Shown: piece by piece, positions 55,762 through 64,000 of the stretch
Position numbering within the stretch: position 1 is the first letter of the stretch
Layout of the letters: every line of letters begins with the position of its first letter
Assembly (NCBI RefSeq): GCF_025962655.1
Contig: NZ_JAGFPE010000003.1
Location: forward strand, 124,001 to 188,000
Direction: 5' to 3'
Source of the DNA: Candidatus Symbiopectobacterium sp. NZEC151
GTDB lineage: Bacteria; Pseudomonadota; Gammaproteobacteria; Enterobacterales; Enterobacteriaceae
DNA length: 64,000 bases
Program-made: the position numbers and the translations under genes
Notes under the pieces: model-generated
Seen by the model: the letters and a program-made list of their open reading frames with translations, nothing else
Databases searched by the model: none
Told to the model about the DNA's origin: nothing

Positions 55762-57087
55762 ATGCAAGCCACCATCACGCCCACTCTCGATGCAGAGGCG
55801 GACGCAGCCCCGGTTAACTCCCGCAGTAAGGTTGTTGTCGCTTCATTGATCGGAACCGCGATCGAATTTTTCGATTTTTATATCTATGCCACTGCCGCGG
55901 TGCTGATTTTCCCGCATATCTTCTTCCCGCAGGGCGATCCGACCGCTGCGACGCTACAGTCGCTCGCAACCTTTGCCATTGCCTTTGTGGCTCGCCCGAT
56001 TGGTTCTGCGCTGTTTGGTCACTTCGGCGACCGCGTCGGCCGTAAGGTGACGCTGGTTGCTTCCCTGCTGACCATGGGGATCTCTACCGTGCTGATCGGC
56101 CTGCTGCCGACCTATGACAGCATCGGCATTTTCGCACCGTTGCTGCTGGCGTTGGCGCGTTTTGGTCAGGGCTTGGGTCTGGGCGGTGAATGGGGCGGCG
56201 CAGCCTTGCTGGCCACCGAAAACGCACCAGCCCACAAGCGTGCGCTGTATGGCTCATTCCCGCAGTTGGGCGCGCCGATCGGCTTCTTCTTCGCCAATGG
56301 CACGTTCCTGCTGCTCTCCTGGCTGTTAAGCGAAGAGCAGTTCATGACCTGGGGATGGCGCGTGCCTTTCGTTGCCTCTGCGGTATTGGTCTTGATCGGC
56401 CTGTATGTACGTGTCTCTCTGCACGAAGCGCCGGTGTTTACCAAAGCTATCGAAGCCGGCAAGAAAGTCCGCATCCCGCTGGGAACGCTGCTGAACAAGC
56501 ATCTGAAAGCCACCATTCTTGGTACCTTTATCATGCTTGCCACCTATACGCTGTTCTACATCATGACGGTCTACTCCATGACCTATGGCACCTCGCCAAT
56601 CCCCAAAGGGCTGGGTTTCTCGCGTAACAGCTTCCTGTGGATGCTGATGGTAGCGGTTATCGCCTTTGGTCTGCTGATCCCGGTTGCCGGGCTGCTGGCA
56701 GATGCCTATGGCCGCCGCAAGACCATGATCGTGGTTACCTGCGGCATGCTGGTGTTCTCGATGCTGTTCCCGTCTCTGTTAGGGTCTGGCAGCCAACCGC
56801 TGGTGATGCTGTTTCTGGTGCTGGGACTGGGTCTGATGGGGCTGACTTTTGGCCCGATGGGTGCATTGCTGCCTGAACTGTTCCCCACCGAAGTGCGTTA
56901 TACCGGGGCCTCGTTCTCCTATAACGTCTCCTCGATTCTGGGAGCATCGGTTGCGCCTTATATCGCGGCCTGGCTGACCGCCAACTACGGGCTGTTCTAC
57001 GTGGGTGTTTATCTGTTCGCCATGGCGTCCTTAACGCTTATCGCGTTGTTGCTGACCAAAGAAACGCGTCACCAAACGCTCGGTTAA
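55762..57087 (+). CDS. yhjE: MFS transporter of the metabolite:H+ symporter family, YhjE-like
   Basis: 441 residues, 12 membrane segments. Very similar to E. coli YhjE throughout: VVASLIGTAIEFFDFYIYATA, FVARPIGSALFGHFGDRVGRK (MFS motif A), GLGLGGEWGGAALLATENAP, RALYGSFPQLGAPIGFFFANG and LLPELFPTEVRYTGASFSYN. The substrate is unknown; the family carries dicarboxylates, proline/betaine and shikimate. In E. coli it does not sit between xerD and fldB, so its place here is a local rearrangement. Confidence 0.93.
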   Translation: MQATITPTLDAEADAAPVNSRSKVVVASLIGTAIEFFDFYIYATAAVLIFPHIFFPQGDPTAATLQSLATFAIAFVARPIGSALFGHFGDRVGRKVTLVASLLTMGISTVLIGLLPTYDSIGIFAPLLLALARFGQGLGLGGEWGGAALLATENAPAHKRALYGSFPQLGAPIGFFFANGTFLLLSWLLSEEQFMTWGWRVPFVASAVLVLIGLYVRVSLHEAPVFTKAIEAGKKVRIPLGTLLNKHLKATILGTFIMLATYTLFYIMTVYSMTYGTSPIPKGLGFSRNSFLWMLMVAVIAFGLLIPVAGLLADAYGRRKTMIVVTCGMLVFSMLFPSLLGSGSQPLVMLFLVLGLGLMGLTFGPMGALLPELFPTEVRYTGASFSYNVSSILGASVAPYIAAWLTANYGLFYVGVYLFAMASLTLIALLLTKETRHQTLG

Positions 57088-57110
57088 GCCTCACAGGCAA
57101 ACGTGAAGAG

Positions 57111-57140
57111 GGGTGAAGGGTAACCTTCACCCTTTTTTTT
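57111..57140 (+). terminator. Terminator of yhjE
   Basis: GGGTGAAGG-GTAA-CCTTCACCC followed by eight T. Confidence 0.92.
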
Positions 57141-57235
57141 CTCCTGCGCTTTTTCTCAAACGACTCGCACGCTATACCTCGCCACAAGATTCGGTTAGGC
57201 TAATAACAAGTTTGTTTAACACGCTGCAATTGCAT

Positions 57236-57754
57236 ATGAAAATTGGTTTGTTCTACGGCTCCAGCACCTGCTACACCGAGATGGCAGCGGAAAAAATTCG
57301 CGATATTTTGGGTGAATCGCTGGTCGACCTGCATAACGTGAAAGATGTCGATCCGCAGAAGATGGAAGAGTATGAATTCCTGATTCTGGGTATCCCAACC
57401 TGGGATTTCGGTGAGATTCAGGAAGATTGGGAAGCCATTTGGGGACAGCTATCCTCGTTGAAGCTCCAAGGGAGAATCGTTGCGCTGTATGGCATGGGTG
57501 ACCAGCTAGGCTACGGTGAATGGTTCCTTGATGCGCTCGGTATGTTGCATCAGCAGTTGGCCGCAAGCGGCGCAATCTTTATTGGCTATTGGCCCACCGA
57601 AGGCTATGAGTTCACCACCACCAAACCGCTCACGCCGGATGGGAAACACTTTGTCGGGCTGGCGCTTGATGAAGTGAATCAGTATGACCTGAGCGATGAG
57701 CGCTTGCAGCAGTGGTGCGAGCAAATTCTACAGGAAATGGCTGAGCAGTTGTAA
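57236..57754 (+). CDS. fldB: Flavodoxin FldB
   Basis: 172-residue long-chain flavodoxin. The FMN phosphate loop is [16 protein letters not shown], with stacking Trp and Tyr in [15 protein letters not shown] and [13 protein letters not shown]. Start at [10 protein letters not shown]; the upstream open frame is not flavodoxin-like. SoxS-regulated in E. coli; no soxbox was identified here. Core partner of xerD in the gene order. Confidence 0.95.
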   Translation: MKIGLFYGSSTCYTEMAAEKIRDILGESLVDLHNVKDVDPQKMEEYEFLILGIPTWDFGEIQEDWEAIWGQLSSLKLQGRIVALYGMGDQLGYGEWFLDALGMLHQQLAASGAIFIGYWPTEGYEFTTTKPLTPDGKHFVGLALDEVNQYDLSDERLQQWCEQILQEMAEQL

Positions 57755-57812
57755 GCGTCGGGGATACCCCGAGAGACATCAGCCGACAGCGTGCTGTCGG
57801 CTGAACCTGAAA

Positions 57813-58244
57813 CTAGTGCACGTCCGGGTTTTCTCCCGCCCACGCGTTACTCTCCAGCAGCAGCTGACGCAAGTGCCGCCATTCCTGCTTATCCATATTG
57901 TCAGATGCCAGCCAGAGCCGCTGCCGCCGTTTGCCGTCACTGCGCCGCAGCGACAGCAAGATACCGTTTTTCAACATCCACGGACGGCGGATAATGCGCC
58001 AGCGATGCTGCTGCCACTCAATGCTCGCTTTATCCTGCAACACGATTTCGCCGTGACGCGCTTTGATATTACGCTGGCTGCGGATAAACCCGAACACCAC
58101 CAGTGTCATCAGCGATAACCACAGCACAGCATAACCGTCAGGCCACGGTGCCAGCAGAATCAGCAACAGCAACAGCCCGTGCACCAGCAAAGAAAAGACC
58201 TGCATGCGCCAGGAGACGCGTAAATCACAGCGCCACAGGGCCAC
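57813..58244 (-). CDS. ygfX: YgfX/CptA inner-membrane protein
   Basis: 143 residues with two N-terminal membrane helices ([19 protein letters not shown] and [17 protein letters not shown]) and a basic cytosolic domain ([18 protein letters not shown]). Encoded with sdhE, overlapping it by 20 bases, as in other enterobacteria. In E. coli and Serratia it has been linked to cytoskeletal effects and, with SdhE, to flavinylation or pigment phenotypes. Confidence 0.94.
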   Translation of the reverse strand: MALWRCDLRVSWRMQVFSLLVHGLLLLLILLAPWPDGYAVLWLSLMTLVVFGFIRSQRNIKARHGEIVLQDKASIEWQQHRWRIIRRPWMLKNGILLSLRRSDGKRRQRLWLASDNMDKQEWRHLRQLLLESNAWAGENPDVH

Positions 58245-58491
58245 GATCTTTATTTCGCGTCTGAATAAGAGAGATCATGCGTTTCAGTTCCCCATCTTCC
58301 GGCTCACCGTGGTTCATCAACCAGTTGAACAGGTCAGGGTCATCGCACTGCAATAAACGCACAAACGCGCGTTTGTCATCATCGTTCAGCACATCATACT
58401 CATGTTCAAAAAAGGGCATGATGGCGATATCCAATTCTCGCATTCCTCGGCGGCACGCCCAGTGAATTCGCGCCTTATTATCGATATCCAT
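58225..58491 (-). CDS. sdhE: FAD assembly factor SdhE (YgfY/CptB)
   Basis: 88-residue helical protein that promotes covalent flavinylation of succinate dehydrogenase and fumarate reductase. The signature [13 protein letters not shown] carries the RGxxE motif, followed by [18 protein letters not shown] [17 protein letters not shown]. First gene of the sdhE-ygfX pair, divergent from ygfZ. Confidence 0.96.
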   Translation of the reverse strand: MDIDNKARIHWACRRGMRELDIAIMPFFEHEYDVLNDDDKRAFVRLLQCDDPDLFNWLMNHGEPEDGELKRMISLIQTRNKDRGPVAL

Positions 58492-58749
58492 TGCTTTTCC
58501 TACTTTTTATCGACGCCAATGTGTAGTGTAACTCGGATGTCTAGATAAACACTCAACTAAATGTAACATTTTGACATATTTTAGCGCATATCAGCGTATC
58601 GCGCAGAAGGTCATCGATCGCACACGCTCAGTAACGCTTTTAAATATGCTAACTGAAAATCACGGGGGCAATGGCACGAATAACTGCTTGCAAACCCTGC
58701 AAGCTCTTTTACCATTAGGCCAAACGCAAACCTTCGCGAGGATGGTTAC

Positions 58750-59751
58750 ATGGCAACCCCACTTCCCTTTGCTGCACAAACGGTTAAATCACACGCCATC
58801 ATGGCCTCGACGCAGCTTCCCGCTACGCTGATCGCCCTTGATGACTGGGCACTGGTGACACTTACCGGCCCGGACACGCGCACTTACCTGCAAGGCCAGG
58901 TGACGGCCGATGTTAACGCGTTAGCCCCCGATCAACATGTCCTTTGCGGCCATTGTGATGCCAAAGGCAAAATGTGGAGCGCACTGCGCCTGTTTGCCCA
59001 CAACGATGGCTTCGCCTATCTGGTACGTCGCAATCTGCGCGATACGCAGTTAAATGAGTTAAAAAAATACGCCGTCTTTGCCAAAACCACTATCGTCGCA
59101 GATGACAATCTCCAACTGATCGGCGCTGCGGGAAGCACTATACGCGAACGTTTAGCAGAGGTCTTCTCCACGCTGCCGGACGTTGAACATCCTGTGATCA
59201 GTCACCCCTTCGGTACACTGCTGCATTTTGCGCTTCCCGCTGAACGTTTCCTTCTGGTACTGAACCAAGAAGGTACCGCCGCGCTAGGTGCCAAACTGGC
59301 AGACAGCGTGCAATGGGCCGACAGTCAACAGTGGCTGGCACTGGATATTGAATCCGCACTGCCGATTATTGACAACGTAAACAGCGCGCAGTTCATCCCG
59401 CAAGCAACGAATATACAGGCACTTAACGGCATCAGTTTTAATAAAGGCTGCTACACCGGGCAGGAGATGGTGGCGCGGGCAAAATTCCGCGGTGCCAACA
59501 AGCGGGCGCTCTATTGGCTGGCGGGCACTTCACCGCGCGTGCCAGAAGCGGGCGAAGATCTGGAGCTGAAAATGGGTGAAAACTGGCGTCGTACCGGTAC
59601 GATACTCGCCGCCTGCCGGTTAAGCGATGGCACGCTGTGGGTGCAAGCGGTACTGAATAACGATCTGGAAGCGGATAGCGTGTTGCGCGTGCGCGACGCG
59701 GCGGAAAGTCAATTGAGTCTGCAACCGCTGCCTTATTCATTGTCTGAATAA
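58750..59751 (+). CDS. ygfZ: Folate-binding iron-sulfur cluster protein YgfZ
   Basis: 333-residue GcvT-like protein needed for repair or assembly of certain Fe-S enzymes such as MiaB. Contains [28 protein letters not shown] and the invariant [24 protein letters not shown] with its functional Cys. Start at [12 protein letters not shown]. Confidence 0.96.
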   Translation: MATPLPFAAQTVKSHAIMASTQLPATLIALDDWALVTLTGPDTRTYLQGQVTADVNALAPDQHVLCGHCDAKGKMWSALRLFAHNDGFAYLVRRNLRDTQLNELKKYAVFAKTTIVADDNLQLIGAAGSTIRERLAEVFSTLPDVEHPVISHPFGTLLHFALPAERFLLVLNQEGTAALGAKLADSVQWADSQQWLALDIESALPIIDNVNSAQFIPQATNIQALNGISFNKGCYTGQEMVARAKFRGANKRALYWLAGTSPRVPEAGEDLELKMGENWRRTGTILAACRLSDGTLWVQAVLNNDLEADSVLRVRDAAESQLSLQPLPYSLSE

Positions 59752-59763
59752 TGTCGTCACTGA

Positions 59764-59795
59764 GCACCGTTTCTGCTTCATCAAGAAACGGTGCC
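59764..59795. terminator. Possible terminator between ygfZ and yqfA
   Basis: GCACCGTTTCT and AGAAACGGTGC form an 11-base stem between convergent genes; the T run is poor. Confidence 0.5.
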
Positions 59796-59812
59796 AGAAG
59801 GGTATTTCGCGG

Positions 59813-60460
59813 CTAAACGTAAAGGTAGATCGCCAGAAAATGGCACAGGCTGCCACCCAGCACAAAGCCATGCCAGATGGCGTGGTTATAGGGGATGCGT
59901 TTACTCACGTAAAACACCACGCCCAAGGTATACACCGCGCCGCCCACCGCCAGCAAGGTGACGCCAGCCGGTGCCAACACCTGCACCAACTGATAAATCA
60001 CAATCAGTGACAGCCATCCCATCACCAGATACGTCACCAGCGACAACACTTCAAAACGATGCGCAAAAGCGAGTTTGAACAACACCCCCACCAGCGCCAT
60101 GCTCCAAATGACAATCATCAAGCCACGCGCCAACGGCGAATCCAGCCCCACCAACAGAAACGGCGTGTAGGTGCCAGCTATCAGCAGATAGATGGCGCAG
60201 TGATCGAACCGTTTGAGCCAGGGTTTAGCGCGCGGACTGGGAATCGCATGGTAGAGCGTGGAGGCGAGGAACAGCAGAATAATGGTGCCACCGTACAAAC
60301 TGTAGCTGGCGATAGCCATGCTCGTCGCGCCATTGTCCACCGCTTGTACCAGCAGCAGCACCAACCCGACAATCCCCAACACCACGCCAGCACCGTGACT
60401 GATACTGTTGGCTATCTCTTCCGCCAACGTATAACCGGCATTACTCTCTGATTTCACCAT
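59813..60460 (-). CDS. yqfA: Hemolysin III family protein YqfA
   Basis: 215-residue membrane protein of the PAQR/hemolysin III family with seven segments. [52 protein letters not shown] and [24 protein letters not shown] carry the Ser, Asp and three His of the putative metal site. Start [15 protein letters not shown], matching E. coli YqfA; an open frame extends upstream. Confidence 0.95.
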   Translation of the reverse strand: MVKSESNAGYTLAEEIANSISHGAGVVLGIVGLVLLLVQAVDNGATSMAIASYSLYGGTIILLFLASTLYHAIPSPRAKPWLKRFDHCAIYLLIAGTYTPFLLVGLDSPLARGLMIVIWSMALVGVLFKLAFAHRFEVLSLVTYLVMGWLSLIVIYQLVQVLAPAGVTLLAVGGAVYTLGVVFYVSKRIPYNHAIWHGFVLGGSLCHFLAIYLYV

Positions 60461-60583
60461 ATTCCGTTTTTGCTCCCGGTACGGTTGGCTGTACAAACTT
60501 CGCGCAATCTCATCGGGCAGAGTGTAATCGAGAATAGTTTCAGAGTACAAGCGTACGCTGAAACTATTTATCAACCCGGCACG

Positions 60584-62098
60584 CTACTGGGCTTGAACCG
60601 AACCCGGCATTGGCCCCGGTTCCCTTTCGCCGGGAATAACCTCATCAATGCGCTGCATCATGTAGTCATAGAAAGGGTTTGAGGAAAGGCGCAGCAACGT
60701 ATCCAAATCGAGAATCAGTACGCCACGTTCACCACGAGCGGCAATACGCCCAAGTGGAATACCAAACTCATACGGCGGCGTGGAGAAACGGCCATAAAGC
60801 GAATCGCTGTCAGAAAACGGCAGCGCGACGTGCGATAACGAATAGACATCTTCGGGGTAATCCATCCCGAGATCGCGGCGCGTGACTTCCATGCTGCCTG
60901 ATTTGGTGTCAAAGGCGACCGCCTTGGCGCTTTGTACTGAGGCGTTAGTGATAACCGTGGTGCCGTACAGACGCGGCGTAGGCGGCAGCCATTGTCCAAT
61001 CGCCGCCGCTGACGCATCCCGCAGTAACAGACCGAAATTGATGGTGCGGTTGACATCAAACAGCACCAAATCATTGTCGTTTTGCGGCAGCAGATTATAG
61101 AACGCGCTGATCACCGCCCGCGTGCTGACGGTAAAATCCATCACCGACTGGAAGGTTAAAATCGGCGGCAGCTCCGACAGCCTGCGCTGCCGCGCTTCCT
61201 GCTCAAGCTGCGACTGCAACACGCTGGTAAGCAGATAAGACTGGCGCGCACCGTTCACCGGGAACGAGTTGTATTTGAACGGGTTGAATTCCGGCACAAT
61301 GCCGAGCCAGGCCGCTTTGGCAAACGGCGGAAAAATCGCCGGTAACCCGGCCAAACCGGCAAAACGCGCGTAAGCCGTAATGCCAATCATCGGGGAGATC
61401 AGGACCAGACGATCTGCCTTGGGCAGCGCGGGATCGCTGAGCGTATCGAGCGCGTATTTCAGTGTGAGCGCCCCGCCGTTAGAAAAACCAACGATATGCA
61501 GCGGTAAGCGTTCTCCCCCGTTCGCGGGTGTAACAAAATGCGCAGCCTCGCGCACTGCTAAACGCGTAGCCGCCAACCAATCTTCCCAACGAACCTTGGT
61601 CAACGCGCCGGGCACGGTGCCGTGCGCGGGAATACGCAGCCCGATAGCGACAAAACCGTGCTGACGATAAAGCTCTGCGACATTTCGCATACTGTAGGGC
61701 GAGTCGGTCAGCCCGTGCAACAGCACCACCGCCCCTTTGGGCTGACCTTCCGGCATCAGTTCATAAGAGTGGTTCCAGTTGTGGGCGAAGCGACCCGGAT
61801 AGACGGGGCTGCCGACAAAATAACGGTTTAAGGCGACCTGTTCATCCCTGTCCAGCGTCTGGGTGACTTGCTCGGTTACTTGTTGAAACAAGCGATCCTC
61901 ATGAGCCAAATACTGCTCCCAGTTGGCACGATCGAGTTGGTCTGGCGTCATCTCTGTCGGCACATAAATATGCCAGGGAGCCAGTGCGGGTCCCCGCTGT
62001 GAGTCAAACACCCGAATAACCAGAAACGTCAATGCAATGGCTAACACGATAACAACAACATATTTAATCGTGCGTCGAATGATACGAACAGGCATCAT
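60584..62098 (-). CDS. Membrane-anchored alpha/beta hydrolase
   Basis: 504 residues. A single N-terminal membrane helix (IKYVVVIVLAIALTFLVI) anchors a probably periplasmic hydrolase domain. The oxyanion region is VVLLHGLTDSPYSMRN and the nucleophile elbow is IVGFSNGGALTLKYAL (GxSxG). A late Asp and His are less clear: DSDSLYGRFSTPP region and LSHVALP. Start ATG 62098 or the next ATG at 62095; AAGGGGGCA precedes both. Probably a carboxylesterase or lysophospholipase-type enzyme; substrate unknown. Confidence 0.85.
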   Translation of the reverse strand: MMPVRIIRRTIKYVVVIVLAIALTFLVIRVFDSQRGPALAPWHIYVPTEMTPDQLDRANWEQYLAHEDRLFQQVTEQVTQTLDRDEQVALNRYFVGSPVYPGRFAHNWNHSYELMPEGQPKGAVVLLHGLTDSPYSMRNVAELYRQHGFVAIGLRIPAHGTVPGALTKVRWEDWLAATRLAVREAAHFVTPANGGERLPLHIVGFSNGGALTLKYALDTLSDPALPKADRLVLISPMIGITAYARFAGLAGLPAIFPPFAKAAWLGIVPEFNPFKYNSFPVNGARQSYLLTSVLQSQLEQEARQRRLSELPPILTFQSVMDFTVSTRAVISAFYNLLPQNDNDLVLFDVNRTINFGLLLRDASAAAIGQWLPPTPRLYGTTVITNASVQSAKAVAFDTKSGSMEVTRRDLGMDYPEDVYSLSHVALPFSDSDSLYGRFSTPPYEFGIPLGRIAARGERGVLILDLDTLLRLSSNPFYDYMMQRIDEVIPGEREPGPMPGSVQAQ

Positions 62099-62397
62099 TG
62101 CCCCCTTATTATTAGCGCTTTTATTTTGGTTTTTACTTTGCAGAATGCATTGCGCACACTGCGTTGAGGGAAGCCCCGTCAAACTGATTATTTCGTGCCC
62201 TGACTATAACGATAGTCGACAATCTACCCGCCCGAAAGGTCTGTTATCAGACGGAACAGTCAGTGCCAAAGGGACATCATCGCGGAATAAAGCGTGTAAA
62301 TTCTCACCAGCATCCCCTACAATGAGCCGGTTTTGTTTGACTGCGCAGTGTTTGCTACAGCCGCGTTTGACACATCAATGGATGTAAGGTGGTTTTG

Positions 62398-63006
62398 ATG
62401 TCCCTGGCTTTACCCACTCTCGAGTTCGGTGCGCTGACCGAAGTAGTTGGTTTCCTGATGGAAATTGATAAGCTAAAAAGCGTACAGCGTCGTTCAAAAA
62501 TCATCGGTAGTTCCCGTCACGAAGATTCCGCAGAGCACAGTTGGCACTTTGCCGTTGCCGCGATGAGCCTGGCACCTTATGCCAGTCAGGACGTGGATAT
62601 TCAGCGCGTGATTCAAATGGCCTTGGTACACGATATCGTCGAGATCGACGCTGGCGATGTGATGGTCTACGATCTGAGCGCTCGAGAAGCGATTCAGGCG
62701 CAGGAAGAAGCCGCCGCCGTTCGATTGTTTGGCCTGCTGCCCGAGCCACAACACCAACATTTCCTGCAACTGTGGCAGGAATATGAAGCGGGTAACACCG
62801 CGAACGCGCGCTTTGCGCTGATGATCGACCGCATTTTACCGATCCTGATGAACCTGCATAACAGTGGGCAAAGCTGGGTCGAAAACGGTATCCGACTGGA
62901 GCAAGTAATAGGACGCGCCAGCTTTATCGCCGAGATCAATCCCGAGCTGTGGCGCTATCTGAAAGATCATCTGGAAACGGCGCAGGCCAAAGGGTGGTTG
63001 GGGTAA
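62398..63006 (+). CDS. HD-domain nucleotidase-like protein
   Basis: 202 residues of the YfbR/HDDC2 type, 5'-deoxynucleotidase-like. The metal ligands are RHEDSAEHSWHFAVAAMSLA (His and following His), ALVHDIVEIDAGDV (His-Asp) and a late Asp in ALMIDRILPILMNL. The ATG at 62398 with TAAGGTGG upstream is preferred over a GTG nine bases earlier. Function is predicted by family only. Confidence 0.9.
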   Translation: MSLALPTLEFGALTEVVGFLMEIDKLKSVQRRSKIIGSSRHEDSAEHSWHFAVAAMSLAPYASQDVDIQRVIQMALVHDIVEIDAGDVMVYDLSAREAIQAQEEAAAVRLFGLLPEPQHQHFLQLWQEYEAGNTANARFALMIDRILPILMNLHNSGQSWVENGIRLEQVIGRASFIAEINPELWRYLKDHLETAQAKGWLG

Positions 63007-63040
63007 TTTTCCGGCTTGCCCGATAAAAGCAGCTCGATAA

Positions 63041-63064
63041 AAAACCCGCCATTCAGCGGGTTTT
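63041..63064. terminator. Bidirectional terminator
   Basis: AAAACCCGC-CATTCA-GCGGGTTTT between the convergent HD-domain gene and gcvP. Confidence 0.85.
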
Positions 63065-63081
63065 CATTTTTATAACGTCAA

Positions 63082-64000
<919 letters not shown>

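Overview
The window is a chromosomal segment of a gammaproteobacterium of the order Enterobacterales. It carries the enterobacterial order gcvP / ygfZ-sdhE-ygfX / fldB ... xerD-dsbC-recJ-prfB-lysS, close relatives of E. coli YjcE, AdeP, YhjE, YqfA and ArnBCADTEF, and a YPAL-like dispersed palindromic repeat. A plant-associated Pectobacteriaceae or Yersiniaceae member (Pectobacterium, Dickeya, Brenneria or Serratia-like) is the best guess. That is inference; no 16S rRNA gene is present.

Layout. 0-6 kb: a two-component system whose promoter overlaps a strong Fur box, the YjcE antiporter and the AdeP adenine permease. 6-12 kb: an AT-rich accessory island with two tandem ~900-residue paralogues of unknown function. 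Two tiny cationic peptide genes behind a perfect CRP site converge on the first paralogue, and a decayed copy of one peptide gene converges on the second. 12.3-31.4 kb: a glycyl-radical bacterial microcompartment (GRM) locus. 31.4-39.1 kb: a YPAL-like repeat and the arnBCADTEF lipid A aminoarabinose operon, with a PhoP-like box upstream. 39.5-44.6 kb: a dmsABC operon with its maturation chaperone and a NapF-like ferredoxin, under a textbook FNR site and a NarL/NarP 7-2-7 site. 44.9-47.4 kb: a small accessory patch ending at tRNA-Gly(CCC), holding an orphan HigA antitoxin and several unknown small genes. 47.5-64 kb: mostly core genes, ending inside gcvP.

How the GRM genes fit together. The glycyl radical enzyme has the active-site residues and spacing of B12-independent glycerol/1,2-propanediol dehydratase, not choline lyase. 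A SAM radical activase follows it, and a second SAM synthetase is encoded in the divergent operon. The aldehyde product would be oxidised by a PduP-like dehydrogenase, passed to phosphate by PduL and used for ATP by an acetate/propionate-type kinase, or reduced by an iron alcohol dehydrogenase. The shell is built from two BMC-H proteins (one with a Pro-rich tail), a PduB-like BMC-T, an EutS/PduU-like permuted BMC-H and an EutN pentamer. Control is probably by a PocR-domain histidine kinase and an AraC-type response regulator. I found a 14-bp element, TGGA-N5-TTG(T/A)(C/T), in four intergenic regions of the locus, a candidate binding site for that regulator. The enzyme carries an extra ~63 residues between its two catalytic halves that look like an internal encapsulation peptide. 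The locus resembles the published GRM3 class (1,2-propanediol). From rhamnose- or fucose-containing plant polymers the likely input would be 1,2-propanediol; this is inference.

Best candidates for new biology: the tandem ~900-residue proteins with their convergent CRP-controlled peptide genes, the uncharacterised membrane protein and the 246-residue accessory protein of the GRM locus, the shared 14-bp element, and the orphan HigA with its duplicated operator.
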